A stretch of DNA of 64,000 nucleotides from Opitutaceae bacterium (GCA_014879845.1 JACSRI010000113.1:27862-91861); one strand, 5' to 3'. Counted from the stretch's first letter, positions 50,043-59,540 are shown. The notes: generated from the letters alone by a model not told the origin. A program made the numbers and translations.

Positions 50043-51361
50043 GCGGATACGGACCTCGGGAGAGCTTTCGGCGCGCCGAGGGGCGCGAGCCGCGGGTGCA
50101 CGAGGTGCGGGATCAGACCGACACCCGTGATCGCCAGGCACACGGAACCGGCGAGGAAGGCGATCGCGCCCATGCGCAGAGCCACCGGCGACTCGATGGC
50201 CACGCCGAGGACGACGGCGAACAACCCGGCCACGAGCGCCACGAACTGGACGCGCAACACCGGCACCCGCACGAGGTCCGCCACGAGCGGCACGCGCGCG
50301 CGGCCGACATGGGGCGCATAGCGCCACTGCCACGCGAGGAAGGGGACGATGCGGCCCGCCATCCCGAGGATGCATGGTGTGAGCACACCGAATACGCCGA
50401 GGACAAAAACCGTGAGACCCGGCCGCACCGGCGCCCATGCGATCCAGCCGGCGGAATGGAGCACACCGACGAGTCCCGCCAGGGCCGCCGGCAGGAGCAT
50501 GGTCACCCCGGCGAAAAAACCCCGCAGCGGCCAGTCGAGTGCGCGCATCCGCCGGCGAACCAGCACGACCATCTCGACAAGGAACACCCCGATGCCCGCG
50601 ACGATGGCGACCGCGGCCAGCGCGACCACGCCGTCGAATCGTCCCAGCAGGCCCGGCACGGCCAGGACGAGCCCGGCGTTGAGCAGAATGATCGAGGCCC
50701 ACGCTCGCGCCGGCGTCTTCACCGCGCTGAGCAGGAACATCGGCACGAGCTTGAATGCGACCGAGACGAGCGTGCCCGTGAAAAAGCCCACCACGCCGCA
50801 GGTCATGTGCAGGTGCAGCACCGCCGTCGCATCGAGCCCCGGAAGATTCCCCGATCGCGCGAACGCGAGCAGCACACCCATCACGACCGTCGCGAGGAGC
50901 CAGAAGAGCGCGAGTTGCAGACCGACGTTGTCGGGCGTCCAGCGCGAGCGCCGGCTGGCCGTGACCGCGAGGTTGACCACGCCGATGACTGCGCCCGCGG
51001 CCAGGAGCGAGCCGGCGTGCGCAGCACCGGCAAACCGTTCGTGCACCATCGACCCGAGCAGCACTGGCAGCGCCGTCGCATGCATCGCGGCATGGACCCA
51101 GGCGAGGGCGCGGCTGAAGAGCGGTCCCTCGGAAATGACAGGGATCAGCTGATACGCCGCGCCAAAGACAAACGAGCCCATCCATCCCAGGATGGTGAGA
51201 TGCACCAGCGCGACCATCTCCCCGGCGCGCGCCGCACCGAGAAAGGTCGCCGGTCGCGCCGCCAGCCAGCCGAGCGCGACGCCGAACGACGCGAGCCCAA
51301 GCGCAAAGAAAACAAACGAGATCAGCGCCTGCGGGCGAAAACTGGCGGGGCTCCCACTCAT
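50039..51361 (-). CDS. NnrS-like / haem-copper-oxidase-like multi-pass membrane protein
   Basis: 440 residues with about twelve hydrophobic helices and no signal peptide. Conserved His-containing helices are LVHLTILGWMGSFVFGAAYQ and HLHMTCGVVGFFTGTLVSVA. A later GMAGRIVPFLAWQWRY also resembles NnrS and 'cbb3-subunit-I-like' proteins. NnrS family members are haem- and copper-containing proteins linked to NO resistance. It forms an operon with the DUF59 gene by ATGA overlap. It could equally be a stand-alone haem protein; the choice between NnrS and oxidase-like is not firm. Confidence 0.75.
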   Translation of the reverse strand: MSGSPASFRPQALISFVFFALGLASFGVALGWLAARPATFLGAARAGEMVALVHLTILGWMGSFVFGAAYQLIPVISEGPLFSRALAWVHAAMHATALPVLLGSMVHERFAGAAHAGSLLAAGAVIGVVNLAVTASRRSRWTPDNVGLQLALFWLLATVVMGVLLAFARSGNLPGLDATAVLHLHMTCGVVGFFTGTLVSVAFKLVPMFLLSAVKTPARAWASIILLNAGLVLAVPGLLGRFDGVVALAAVAIVAGIGVFLVEMVVLVRRRMRALDWPLRGFFAGVTMLLPAALAGLVGVLHSAGWIAWAPVRPGLTVFVLGVFGVLTPCILGMAGRIVPFLAWQWRYAPHVGRARVPLVADLVRVPVLRVQFVALVAGLFAVVLGVAIESPVALRMGAIAFLAGSVCLAITGVGLIPHLVHPRLAPLGAPKALPRSVSA

Positions 51362-51389
51362 GGCAGGATCGCCTTTGTTGAAGCGCAGC

Positions 51390-51556
51390 AGAGCGAGACA
51401 CAGAAGACGCAGAGGATGTACAGAGTCCACAGAGAGCCCTGCCGCTGGCCCGCGATTCTCCGCGTCACGCAAGCGGCAAAAGGAAGCTCTCTGGATGATT
51501 CTTCCGACAACATCACTCTGTGTATCTCCTCTGGAATCTCTGTGACCTCTGTGTTA
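51390..51556. repeat. Inverted CACAGAG/CTCTGTG repeat element
   Basis: The left arm (about 51390-51436) is rich in ACAGAG/CAGAGGA units. The right arm (about 51515-51556) carries CTCTGTGTATCTCCTCTGGA and CTCTGTGACCTCTGTG, the reverse orientation. The whole segment is more AT-rich than its surroundings and fills the 222-base gap between two NO-cluster genes. It resembles short mobile-looking repeats scattered through Verrucomicrobia and Planctomycetes. Confidence 0.6.
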
Positions 51557-51583
51557 CCATGGCTGTTCGGATCGGTCCCGGGC

Positions 51584-52060
51584 TTAGCCAGCCCGCTGGA
51601 TGATGGTTTCGTGCGAGCCGTCGGGCTGCTCCGCGGTCTCCGCGGCGTAGCCGCGCTCCTCGAGGATCTCAAGAAGATGGACAGGCCGGAAGCGCGTGAG
51701 CGCGACGATCGCGCCGCCCGCCGGCAGGGCGTCGAGCTCCTCGAGCACACGCATCATCGGCTGCGGCGGCTCGAGGCCGCGCAGGTCGAGCAGCACGGGA
51801 TCCGGACGCCGCGGCGCGCCCGGCGTGAAAGTGATCTCGAACACGCCGTCGTCGCGCCGACGGGTCGCGTGGGAGAAACCCATGTCGCCGAGTTTCGCAT
51901 ACAACGGGGCCGGCTCGAAGGGTGCGATCAGTCGCAGCGCCTGTCCCGGCGCGAGCGACCGGACCGCCTCGAGGATCGCGCCGAGCGGTCCCTGGCCGGA
52001 GGTGAGGAGCGGCCGCACGTCGATCTCGCGCACGTCGGTTCTGGAGTTTCGTTCACTCAT
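51584..52060 (-). CDS. Two-domain DUF2249 protein
   Basis: 158 residues containing two DUF2249-like halves. The first half is VREIDVRPLLTSGQGPLGAI, then LAPGQALRLIAPFEPAPLYA and KLGDMGFSHATRR. The second is LLDLRGLEPPQPMMRVLEEL, then LPAGGAIVALTRFRPVHLLE. It overlaps the cupin gene's end by eight bases, which suggests translational coupling. Paralogous to the single-domain gene at 49378. Function unknown, but its association with Fnr-type control of NO genes is recurrent. Confidence 0.85.
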   Translation of the reverse strand: MSERNSRTDVREIDVRPLLTSGQGPLGAILEAVRSLAPGQALRLIAPFEPAPLYAKLGDMGFSHATRRRDDGVFEITFTPGAPRRPDPVLLDLRGLEPPQPMMRVLEELDALPAGGAIVALTRFRPVHLLEILEERGYAAETAEQPDGSHETIIQRAG

Positions 52061-52415
52061 CGCGGGTCGACGCGCCCTCCTTCACGAGCGTGAGCAGCAT
52101 CGAAAACGGCTCGTTCGCGCGCACGGCATGGCGCGTGCCCGGCGGCATGTGCAACACCTCGCCGGCGGCGATCTCCATGCGCGCGCCCGCGACGGTCCAT
52201 TCGGACTTGCCCGAGAGGACCTGGATGATCGCCCGCGAACTCGAGGCGTGCTCGGTGAGTTCCTGGCCCTCGGCGAACCCGAAGAGCGTCACGCGCAAGG
52301 CCGGCGTGTTCACGAGCGCACGGCTCACGATGCCCTGGGGCGAGAACTGCGTATTGCCCGCGAGCGAGATGACGCCCGCCGAGGCCGGATCGAAGAGGGA
52401 TGAGTTGGGTTTCAT
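52053..52415 (-). CDS. Small cupin protein
   Basis: 120 residues from ATG 52415. The double-stranded beta-helix has the cupin motif 1 FAEGQELTEHASSSRAIIQV, then LSGKSEWTVAGARMEIAAGE, and motif 2 VLHMPPGTRHAVRANEPFSM. The expected metal-binding His and Glu positions are mostly present (EH...H). Small cupins are frequent in this type of cluster. It starts inside the YwiC-like stop (ATGA-type overlap) and is followed by the two-domain DUF2249 gene. Confidence 0.88.
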   Translation of the reverse strand: MKPNSSLFDPASAGVISLAGNTQFSPQGIVSRALVNTPALRVTLFGFAEGQELTEHASSSRAIIQVLSGKSEWTVAGARMEIAAGEVLHMPPGTRHAVRANEPFSMLLTLVKEGASTRDE

Positions 52416-53209
52416 GAAAGGGATGGTCCGGTGGTCACACACGCAAGGAGGCCGAGCACAGCCTCCATCCAGCCGATCCGCCGCGCCGGCCACGACGGCG
52501 CCCACGGCCCGAGCAGCCAGAGCGTGCGGACGAGAAACAGCGTCAACCACGCCGCAGGCACCCACGTGTCAAGCAGGCCGGCCGCGGCCAGCGCCGCCAC
52601 GAACAGACCCGCAGCCACGATCAACGGGAAGGCGACCGGCGTGGACTGGCCCTTGCGACGGCGCACATAGGCCCGCACGGTAAGGATGCTGGTCAGCGCG
52701 CGGGCCACGGCGAATCCACCGACCGCGAGCGCGCACGGGAGCACATCGTCGCCACCAGCGAGCACGACCATCGCCACGGCCCACGCCGCAAACGTCGTCG
52801 CTCCCGCGCACTCCGCCAGGACGGCGCGCGCTTCGCGCTGCCGGTCGAACCACAGAAAAACGGCCGCCGCGACCGCGGCCACGATCCCCGGCCCGAGCAG
52901 GCCCATTTCGGCTCCGCTCATCGCGAACGTCGCCGACGCCACGGAGAACAGGCCCAACACCACGAGGGCGCAGCCCGCCGTTTCGCGGCGTCCGTCATTG
53001 CCGGCCCCCTGCACGACCTGCCACGGACGCCGCATCAGGAACAACGCCACACCGGCTGCCCCGAGCGCAGTCCCGCGCCACGACGGCGCGGCGAGCATCG
53101 CAAGGACCAGCGGCTCTGCCACGAGCGCCCAGCTCCCGTGCTCCCGAGGCAGGAGCGCCGCGAGCCGGAGTCCGCGCCTGGGCGTCGGGGCCTGCAGGGG
53201 TGTGGACAT
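52412..53209 (-). CDS. YwiC-like multi-pass membrane protein
   Basis: About 265 residues with eight to nine hydrophobic helices. The YwiC signature is LLPREHGSWALVAEPLVLAM near the N-terminus, and the family pattern VALFLMRRPWQV follows. In Bacillus, ywiC sits in the nar/fnr region. ATG 53209 (MSTPLQAPT) is preferred over 53224 because an Fnr-type site centred at 53265 would place a class II start of transcription near 53224. It heads a three-gene operon (YwiC-like, cupin, DUF2249). Biochemical role unknown. Confidence 0.8.
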   Translation of the reverse strand: MSTPLQAPTPRRGLRLAALLPREHGSWALVAEPLVLAMLAAPSWRGTALGAAGVALFLMRRPWQVVQGAGNDGRRETAGCALVVLGLFSVASATFAMSGAEMGLLGPGIVAAVAAAVFLWFDRQREARAVLAECAGATTFAAWAVAMVVLAGGDDVLPCALAVGGFAVARALTSILTVRAYVRRRKGQSTPVAFPLIVAAGLFVAALAAAGLLDTWVPAAWLTLFLVRTLWLLGPWAPSWPARRIGWMEAVLGLLACVTTGPSLS

Positions 53210-53258
53210 ATCACTCAGGATCATGCCGCCATCCTCGCACAGGTTGGCCGCAAATGCC

Positions 53259-53272
53259 TTGATGCGCATCAA
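53259..53272. promoter_or_regulatory. Fnr/Dnr-type operator
   Basis: TTGATGCGCATCAA is a perfect match to TTGAT-N4-ATCAA and a perfect palindrome. Its centre lies about 56 bases upstream of ATG 53209, so the likely transcript starts just before the coding region. The Crp/Fnr-family gene at 48624 is the obvious binder. Confidence 0.82.
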
Positions 53273-53886
53273 CCCGGGTGCGAATCGCCCGACCTACGGC
53301 CGATGCCGGAGCACCACGCAGCGTTCACTCCGGTCGAGTCCTTAGGGCGCGAAATTGACACGCATATTGAGTCCGAAATGTGCCCGAAATTGCTCGCACG
53401 AACGCTACTTTAGTACCATGGTGAAGGCTCAGCAGTAGGGGTTCGGGTCGGCCGGTGCCGCCGTTCAAAGCGGGGTGCCGGCCGACATTCTTTTCGGCCG
53501 TTGCGATCGATCTGGGCTGAGCGAACCGATGGCGGAGACTTCCAGCCGGCCTCCTCCATCAAACCGTGCCTGGAGCAGTCGGCCCGTCGGTGCCACACGC
53601 CCGACATTTCCTGTCGCCGGCCCACCATTCTGCGCTCCAGCCATCGTCGTCCGCGTTTCGCCCGGCGCATTTTTCCCGGCTGAAAATCAGAGAGTTGCGC
53701 GTCGGCAGGTCTCGTCGGCACCCATCCAGCGACGACCCCCGCGCCATGGCCGACCTTGTTCCCTTTCCGACCGATGATATCGCCGAGCTCACCCCGGCTG
53801 ACTGCGAGGACTCCGACCAAAGTCCGACCTCGCGTCCAGGGACGCCGATTGCCTCCCGACACGGCGCTCCGCATAACCACCGGCGC
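53273..53886 (+). other. Long intergenic region before the MFS-acyltransferase-ligase gene
   Basis: About 610 bases with no protein gene I can support. The track's 5' extension of the next ORF (53566) reads through it but is Arg/His/Pro-rich, unlike its true start. It contains a perfect TTGACA at 53355 without a good -10 at the right distance. Base composition dips toward AT around 53340-53420, compatible with a promoter. I see no known RNA element. Confidence 0.4.
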
Positions 53887-56800
53887 ATGTCCCCCTCGCC
53901 CTCCGGCATCGGCCACCTGTTCGCCACGCGCCGTTTTCTGCCGCTCTTCCTCGTCCAGTTCCTCGGCGCGTTCAACGACAACGTCTTCAAGAACGCCTTC
54001 CTCATCCTCGCGACCTTCGAGTTCACGCAGCGCCTCGCGATGGATACGAAGGTGCTCAATCAGGCGATCGGCGGCGTATTCATTCTCCCTTTCTTCCTTT
54101 TCTCGGCCTTCGCCGGTCAGCTCGCGGACAAGTTCGAGAAAGCCCGCATGGTGCGCTGGACCAAGGTCTGGGAGGTCGCGGCCATGGTGCTCGGCACGAT
54201 CGGCCTGGTACGTCACGACCCCTGGCTGCTCTTCGGCACGCTCTTTCTCATGGGCGCGCAGTCGGCTTTTTTTGGTCCGCTGAAATACAGTCTCCTGCCC
54301 CAGCACCTGCGCGAAGAGGAACTGGTCGGCGGCAACGCGGTGTTCGAGGCCGCGACCTTCGTCTCGATCCTGCTCGGCACCGCACTCGGCGGCTGGCTCA
54401 TCGGCGTGGACGGCGGCGCGTGGATCGTCAGCGCGACGGTGATCGTCATCGCCATCCTCGGCTGGCTCGCGAGCCTGCTCGTGCCGCCCGCGCCCTCCGC
54501 CACGCCGGATCTCAAGGTCAACACCAACATCGCGACCTCCACCTGGGAACTCCTGCGCTACGCCCGCACGCAGAAGGGCGTGTTCCGCTCGATCCTCGGC
54601 ATCTCGTGGTTCTGGCTGATCGGCGCGTTCTGGCTGATGCTCGTGCCCGCCTACGTGAAGGACCACCTTTTCCCGGGCGCGATTGAGGAGACGCCGGCCG
54701 CACGCATCGCGATCCAGGTGTTCCTGCTCACCTTTGCACTGGGGATCGGCGTGGGCTCGTTCCTCTGCAGCAAGCTCCTGCGCGGCGCGATCTCCGCGAA
54801 ATATGTGCCACTCGCCGGCCTCGGTATCTCCCTCTTCATGGCCGACGCCGCGTGGCTCACGCATGCGCTCGGCGACCGTTACGCGACCGAAACCTTCGCC
54901 CTGCTCTCAGCGACCGGCATCCGCCTGATCGTCGACCTCGGCGGGATCGCGATCTGCGGCGGCTTGTTCACCGTGCCGCTCTACACGATGATGCAGGCCT
55001 GGGCCGAGCCCGCCTACCGCTCGCGCGTGATCGCCGCGGGCAACGTCATGAGTTCGCTCTTCATGACGCTCGTCGCCGTTGTCACCGGCGGGCTCTTCGC
55101 CGTCGGCATGTCGACGGAGGCCGTGATCGCGCTCATCGCTGCGGGCAACGTCATCGTCTCCCTCTACGTGATCACGCTCGTGCCCGAGTCGGTGATACAC
55201 ACCTTCCTGCGCTGGATCCTGCGCCTGCTCTACCGCGTGGAGGTGCGCGGCGAGGAAAACTACGGCAAGGCCGGCGCACGCCGCGTGATCATCGCCAACC
55301 ACACGTCGTTCCTCGACGCCGCGCTGCTCACGGCGTTCCTGCCCGAGCGGCCGACGTTTGCGATCAACACCGAGATCGCCAAGCGCTGGTGGCTGCGCCC
55401 GTTCCTCTGGATGGCCAAGGTCCATCCGCTCGATCCCACCAAGCCCATGGCGATCAAGATCCTCACCGAGCTCGCGCGCAGCGGCACGCCGGTGGTGATT
55501 TTCCCCGAGGGCCGGCTCACGGTCACGGGCGCGCTGATGAAGGTCTACGAAGGCCCGGGTTTGATCGCCGACAAGGCCGATGCCGACCTCATCCCGGTCC
55601 AGATCGACGGCGCCACACACACGCCCTTTTCCCGCCTGAAGGGCAAGGTGCGCCAGCGCTGGTTCACGAAGATCACGCTCACGATCCTGCCACCGCGGAA
55701 GTTCCATCCGCCGGAAAATCTCCGCGGCCGCGCCGGCCGCCAATACATGGCGCGCGAGCTTTATGAGATCCTCGCCACGATCAACGTCGCGACGGCCGAC
55801 ACCGGCCGCACGCTCTTCCAGGCGCTGCTCGACGCCGGCGCGACGCACGGTCGCGGTTTCCCCGTGCTCGACGACCTGCGCTTCTCGCCGCTGACATATC
55901 GCAAGCTCACGGCCGGCGCGCTCCTGCTCGGCCGCAAGCTCTGCGCCGGCACGCAGCCCGCCGAGCCCGTCGGCCTGCTCATCGCCAACAGCTCGGCCGC
56001 CGTGGCCGCCTTCTTCGGCGTGCAGTCCTGCGGTCGCGTGTGCGCGATGCTCAACTACTCCGCCGGCCCGGCCAACCTCGTCTCCGCCTGCCAGACCGCG
56101 AAGGTGCGCGTGGTGTGGACCTCGAGGCGGTTCGTCGAGCTGGCGAAACTCCAGCCCGCCGTCGACGCCATGGCCGCCGCCGGGGTGTCGGTCCGCTTTC
56201 TCGAAGATGTGGCCAAGCGCACGCTCGGCGACTGGCTGCACCTGCCCGCATATCTCTTCGCCGCCGCCTCGGTCTACCGCGGCCGCTGCGGCACGACGAA
56301 GCCGCGCGAGGTCGCGGCCGACGCACCCGCCGTCGTCCTCTTCACCTCCGGCTCATCCGGCACGCCGAAGGGCGTGGTCCTCTCGCACCGCAACCTCCAG
56401 GCCAACCGCCACCAGCTCACCGCGCGTATCGACTTCGTGCGCACGGACCGCGTGTTCAACTGCCTGCCGGTGTTCCACGCTTTTGGGCTGACCGGCGGCA
56501 CGCTCGTGCCGCTGCTCCACGGCGTGCCGGTGTTCATGTATCCCACGCCGCTTCACTACGGCATCATCCCGGAGCTGATCTACCAGACGAATGCCACCGT
56601 GGTTTTCGGCACGAACACCTTTCTCTCCGGCTACGCGCGGCGCGCGCACCCGTATGACTTCTTCTCCGTGCGCTACGTCTTCGCCGGCGCGGAAAAGCTC
56701 AAGGACTCCGTGCGCCAGCTCTACATGGAGAAGTTTGGCGTGCGCATCTTCGAAGGCTACGGCGCCACCGAGACCGCGCCCGCGCTGACCATGAACACGC

Positions 56801-57360
56801 CGATGTTCAACCAGCCCGGCTCGGTCGGACGTTTTCTCCCCGGCATCGAATGGCGCAAGGAGCCCGTGCCCGGCATCGAGCGAGGCGGGCGCCTCTGGGT
56901 GCGCGGCGCGAACATCATGCTCGGCTACTACCTCAGCGACCGCCCGGGCGAGCTCCAGCCGCCGGAAGATGGCTGGTACGACACCGGTGACGTGGTCGAC
57001 GTCGATGCCGATGGCTTCGTGAAGATCCTCGGCCGCGCCAAGCGTTTCGCCAAGGTCGCGGGCGAGATGGTCTCGCTCACCGCCGTGGAGGAACTCGCCT
57101 CCGCCGTCTGGCCGAAGGCGCTGCACGCCGCGGTCTCGCGCAGCCACCCGCAGAAGGGCGAGGAGATCGTCCTCATCACCGAGCAGCCCGAGGCCCGGCG
57201 CCCCGAGCTCCTCGCCACCGCGCGCGAGCGCGGCATGCCCGAGCTCTACGTGCCGCGATCGGTCGTGGTGAAGAAACGCCTGCCCGTCCTCGGCTCGGGC
57301 AAACCCGACTACGTCACGCTCGAGCAGGAGATCCGCGCGCAGGCGCCCGCCGCCGACTAG
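53887..57360 (+). CDS. aas: MFS transporter / PlsC acyltransferase / AMP-ligase triple fusion (LplT-Aas type)
   Basis: 1157 residues. The N-terminal 410 residues are an MFS carrier (FLPLFLVQFLGAFNDNVFKN; then a twelve-helix pattern) of the lysophospholipid flippase LplT type. The middle is a PlsC-like acyltransferase (IIANHTSFLDAALL; VIFPEGRLTVTGAL). The C-terminal 500 residues are an acyl-ACP synthetase-like AMP-binding domain (VVLFTSGSSGTPKGVVLSHR; IFEGYGATETAPAL; GWYDTGDVVDVDADGFVKI). E. coli carries the same functions in two genes, lplT and aas. It imports lysophospholipids and re-acylates them. Start 53887 is chosen; 53746 is an alternative. Confidence 0.92.
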   Translation: MSPSPSGIGHLFATRRFLPLFLVQFLGAFNDNVFKNAFLILATFEFTQRLAMDTKVLNQAIGGVFILPFFLFSAFAGQLADKFEKARMVRWTKVWEVAAMVLGTIGLVRHDPWLLFGTLFLMGAQSAFFGPLKYSLLPQHLREEELVGGNAVFEAATFVSILLGTALGGWLIGVDGGAWIVSATVIVIAILGWLASLLVPPAPSATPDLKVNTNIATSTWELLRYARTQKGVFRSILGISWFWLIGAFWLMLVPAYVKDHLFPGAIEETPAARIAIQVFLLTFALGIGVGSFLCSKLLRGAISAKYVPLAGLGISLFMADAAWLTHALGDRYATETFALLSATGIRLIVDLGGIAICGGLFTVPLYTMMQAWAEPAYRSRVIAAGNVMSSLFMTLVAVVTGGLFAVGMSTEAVIALIAAGNVIVSLYVITLVPESVIHTFLRWILRLLYRVEVRGEENYGKAGARRVIIANHTSFLDAALLTAFLPERPTFAINTEIAKRWWLRPFLWMAKVHPLDPTKPMAIKILTELARSGTPVVIFPEGRLTVTGALMKVYEGPGLIADKADADLIPVQIDGATHTPFSRLKGKVRQRWFTKITLTILPPRKFHPPENLRGRAGRQYMARELYEILATINVATADTGRTLFQALLDAGATHGRGFPVLDDLRFSPLTYRKLTAGALLLGRKLCAGTQPAEPVGLLIANSSAAVAAFFGVQSCGRVCAMLNYSAGPANLVSACQTAKVRVVWTSRRFVELAKLQPAVDAMAAAGVSVRFLEDVAKRTLGDWLHLPAYLFAAASVYRGRCGTTKPREVAADAPAVVLFTSGSSGTPKGVVLSHRNLQANRHQLTARIDFVRTDRVFNCLPVFHAFGLTGGTLVPLLHGVPVFMYPTPLHYGIIPELIYQTNATVVFGTNTFLSGYARRAHPYDFFSVRYVFAGAEKLKDSVRQLYMEKFGVRIFEGYGATETAPALTMNTPMFNQPGSVGRFLPGIEWRKEPVPGIERGGRLWVRGANIMLGYYLSDRPGELQPPEDGWYDTGDVVDVDADGFVKILGRAKRFAKVAGEMVSLTAVEELASAVWPKALHAAVSRSHPQKGEEIVLITEQPEARRPELLATARERGMPELYVPRSVVVKKRLPVLGSGKPDYVTLEQEIRAQAPAAD

Positions 57361-57371
57361 CCCGCTCCCGG

Positions 57372-57403
57372 CCGAGTGTCATCCATTACGCGACACTCGG
57401 TTT
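57372..57403 (+). terminator. Terminator-like hairpin after the aas-type gene
   Basis: CCGAGTGTC - 11 bases - GACACTCGG is a perfect 9-bp stem ending in TTT. The flanks GCTCCC and GGGAGC can extend the structure. Confidence 0.6.
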
Positions 57404-57447
57404 GGGTGGGAGCCGCGTCCGGAGGATACTACTGAACAAAATTTCAC

Positions 57448-59355
57448 TTGCCGCCGCACGCGACCGCGCTTGAGGTCGAGCCGCGCGTCCGACTCACTGC
57501 GCGGCCCGTGGACGACCTCCTTCTCACGCTCAAGACGACCTTCGGCTACAGCGGCTTTCGCCCGCTGCAGCGCGAGATCATGGAGGCCTCGCTCGCCGGG
57601 CGCGACGTGCTCGCGCTCCTGCCCACCGGCGGCGGCAAATCCATGTGCTTCCAACTCCCCGCCCTCGTGCGCCCGGGGCTCACGGTCGTGGTCTCGCCGC
57701 TCATCGCGCTGATGAAGGACCAGGTCGACCAGCTCCAGGCCGCCGGCGTGGCCGCGACCTACCTGAACTCCACGCTCTCCGCCGACGCCGCCCGCTCGCG
57801 CCTCGCCGGCCTGCACCGCGGCGAGTGGCGCCTGCTCTACGTCGCACCCGAGCGCCTCATGCTCGATGGCTGGAAAGAAAACCTCAAAAACTGGAACGTC
57901 GTCGCGCTCGCCATCGACGAGGCCCACTGCATCAGCGAGTGGGGCCACGACTTCCGGCCCGAGTACCGCCAGATCGCCTCGCTGCGCGAGCTGCTGCCCG
58001 AGGTGCCCGTGATGGCGCTCACCGCCACGGCGACGGAGCGCGTGCGCGCCGACATCATCCGCCATCTCAAGCTGCGCGACCCGGCCGTGTTCGTCGCCTC
58101 GTTCAACCGCCCCAACCTCACCTACCGCGTCGTCCCCAAGGACCAGCCGCTCAAGCAGCTCATCGACTTCATCCGGCGCCGCGAGTCGGAGAGTGGGATC
58201 ATCTACTGCGCCTCGCGCGCCGCCACCGAGCGCACGGCCGAAGCCCTCGCCGGCCGTGGATACAGCGCCCGCGCGTATCACGCCGGGCTCGACGCCGAGG
58301 AGCGCAGCCGCAACCAGGAGGCCTTTCTCCGCGACGAGGTGCGCATCATCTGCGCGACAATCGCGTTCGGCATGGGCATCAACAAGCCCAACGTCCGCTA
58401 CGTCATCCACTACGACCTGCCGAAGAACCTCGAGGGCTACTACCAGGAGACCGGCCGCGCCGGACGCGACGGCCTGCCCGGCGACTGCCTGCTGCTCTAC
58501 TCGGCCGGCGACGTGGCCAAGCAGCTGCACTTCATCGACGAGATGACCGACGCGACGGAGCAGCAGGTCGCCCGCCGCCAGCTCCAGACGATGCTGCACT
58601 ACGCCGAGGGCGCGGCCTGCCGCCGCCGCGAGATCCTCGGCTACTTTGGTGAACGGTATCCGCACGAACACTGCGGGGGCTGCGACAACTGCCTCGAGCC
58701 GCGCGAGACCTACGACGGCACGCTGCTGGCGCAGAAGTTTCTCTCCTGCGTGTTCCGCATCGGCCAGGCCAGCCGCTTCTCCACCGGGATGGGCCACATC
58801 ATCGAGGTGCTCACCGGCGCCGAGACGGAGAAAATCCGCCGCTGGGGCCACGACCGGCTCACGACCTACGGCATCGGCAAGGACCTTCCGCGTCAGGAGT
58901 GGGCGGGGGTGGGCCGCGAGTTGCTGCGACTCGGGCTCGTGGCGGTGTCGTCGGGTGAGTTCGCCACGGTCGAGCTGACCGACGCCGGCATCGCCGCGCT
59001 GCGCACGCGCCAGACGATCACGCTGACCAAGCCCATGGAGCGCCCCACCGCCGCGCCCGGCTCGACGCGCCGCGCCAGCGCGCGCCGCAGTGGCGAGATC
59101 GAGTGCGACGAGATCCTCTTCGGCGTGCTGCGCAAGCTCCGCAAGAAACTCGCCGACGAGCGCGGCGTGCCCGCCTACATCGTCTGCGGCGACGTCACGC
59201 TGCGCGAGCTCGCGCGCTTCTATCCAACCGATGTCGAGGCGATGGAGGACATCTCCGGCTTCGGCGAAAAGAAGCTGGCCGAGTACGGCGAGATTTTCGC
59301 GGCAGCGATCGGCGAGTATCTCGAATCGAACAGCCGCGTGGCGTTCAGCGACTGA
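57448..59355 (+). CDS. recQ: ATP-dependent DNA helicase RecQ
   Basis: About 635 residues. Motif I is LLPTGGGKSMCFQLPAL, motif II is AIDEAHCISEWGHDFRPEYR, motif III is MALTATATERVRADII, motif V is ICATIAFGMGINKPNVRYVI and motif VI is YYQETGRAGRDGLPGDC. The RQC zinc-binding cysteines are in CRRREILGYFGE, CGGCDNC. A C-terminal HRDC domain is ELARFYPTDVEAMEDISGFG. The track uses a TTG at 57448; a GTG at 57508 (VDDLLLTLKTTFGYSGFRPL) is an equally good start. RecQ unwinds branched DNA in recombination and repair. Confidence 0.95.
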   Translation: MPPHATALEVEPRVRLTARPVDDLLLTLKTTFGYSGFRPLQREIMEASLAGRDVLALLPTGGGKSMCFQLPALVRPGLTVVVSPLIALMKDQVDQLQAAGVAATYLNSTLSADAARSRLAGLHRGEWRLLYVAPERLMLDGWKENLKNWNVVALAIDEAHCISEWGHDFRPEYRQIASLRELLPEVPVMALTATATERVRADIIRHLKLRDPAVFVASFNRPNLTYRVVPKDQPLKQLIDFIRRRESESGIIYCASRAATERTAEALAGRGYSARAYHAGLDAEERSRNQEAFLRDEVRIICATIAFGMGINKPNVRYVIHYDLPKNLEGYYQETGRAGRDGLPGDCLLLYSAGDVAKQLHFIDEMTDATEQQVARRQLQTMLHYAEGAACRRREILGYFGERYPHEHCGGCDNCLEPRETYDGTLLAQKFLSCVFRIGQASRFSTGMGHIIEVLTGAETEKIRRWGHDRLTTYGIGKDLPRQEWAGVGRELLRLGLVAVSSGEFATVELTDAGIAALRTRQTITLTKPMERPTAAPGSTRRASARRSGEIECDEILFGVLRKLRKKLADERGVPAYIVCGDVTLRELARFYPTDVEAMEDISGFGEKKLAEYGEIFAAAIGEYLESNSRVAFSD

Positions 59356-59540
59356 GGCGTCTCCGAGAACGTGGGCGCATCCACCCGGAGGTGACATGGA
59401 GACCGCCTGCTCGCGGGCGCCCGAGCGGTCTACCTCCGACGGCTGACCGCGGCGCCCGGTTCGTCGCCGCCTGAGCCCGGAGGGGGCGACGCGCGGGAGT
59501 TGGATTGCCCGCGACACGAACGTTCGCTACCCTTGGGCCA

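Noticed and set aside
53410-54864. 484-residue minus-strand ORF
   Set aside because: It is antisense to the MFS domain, highly charged and low in hydrophobic residues, as expected for a shadow frame.
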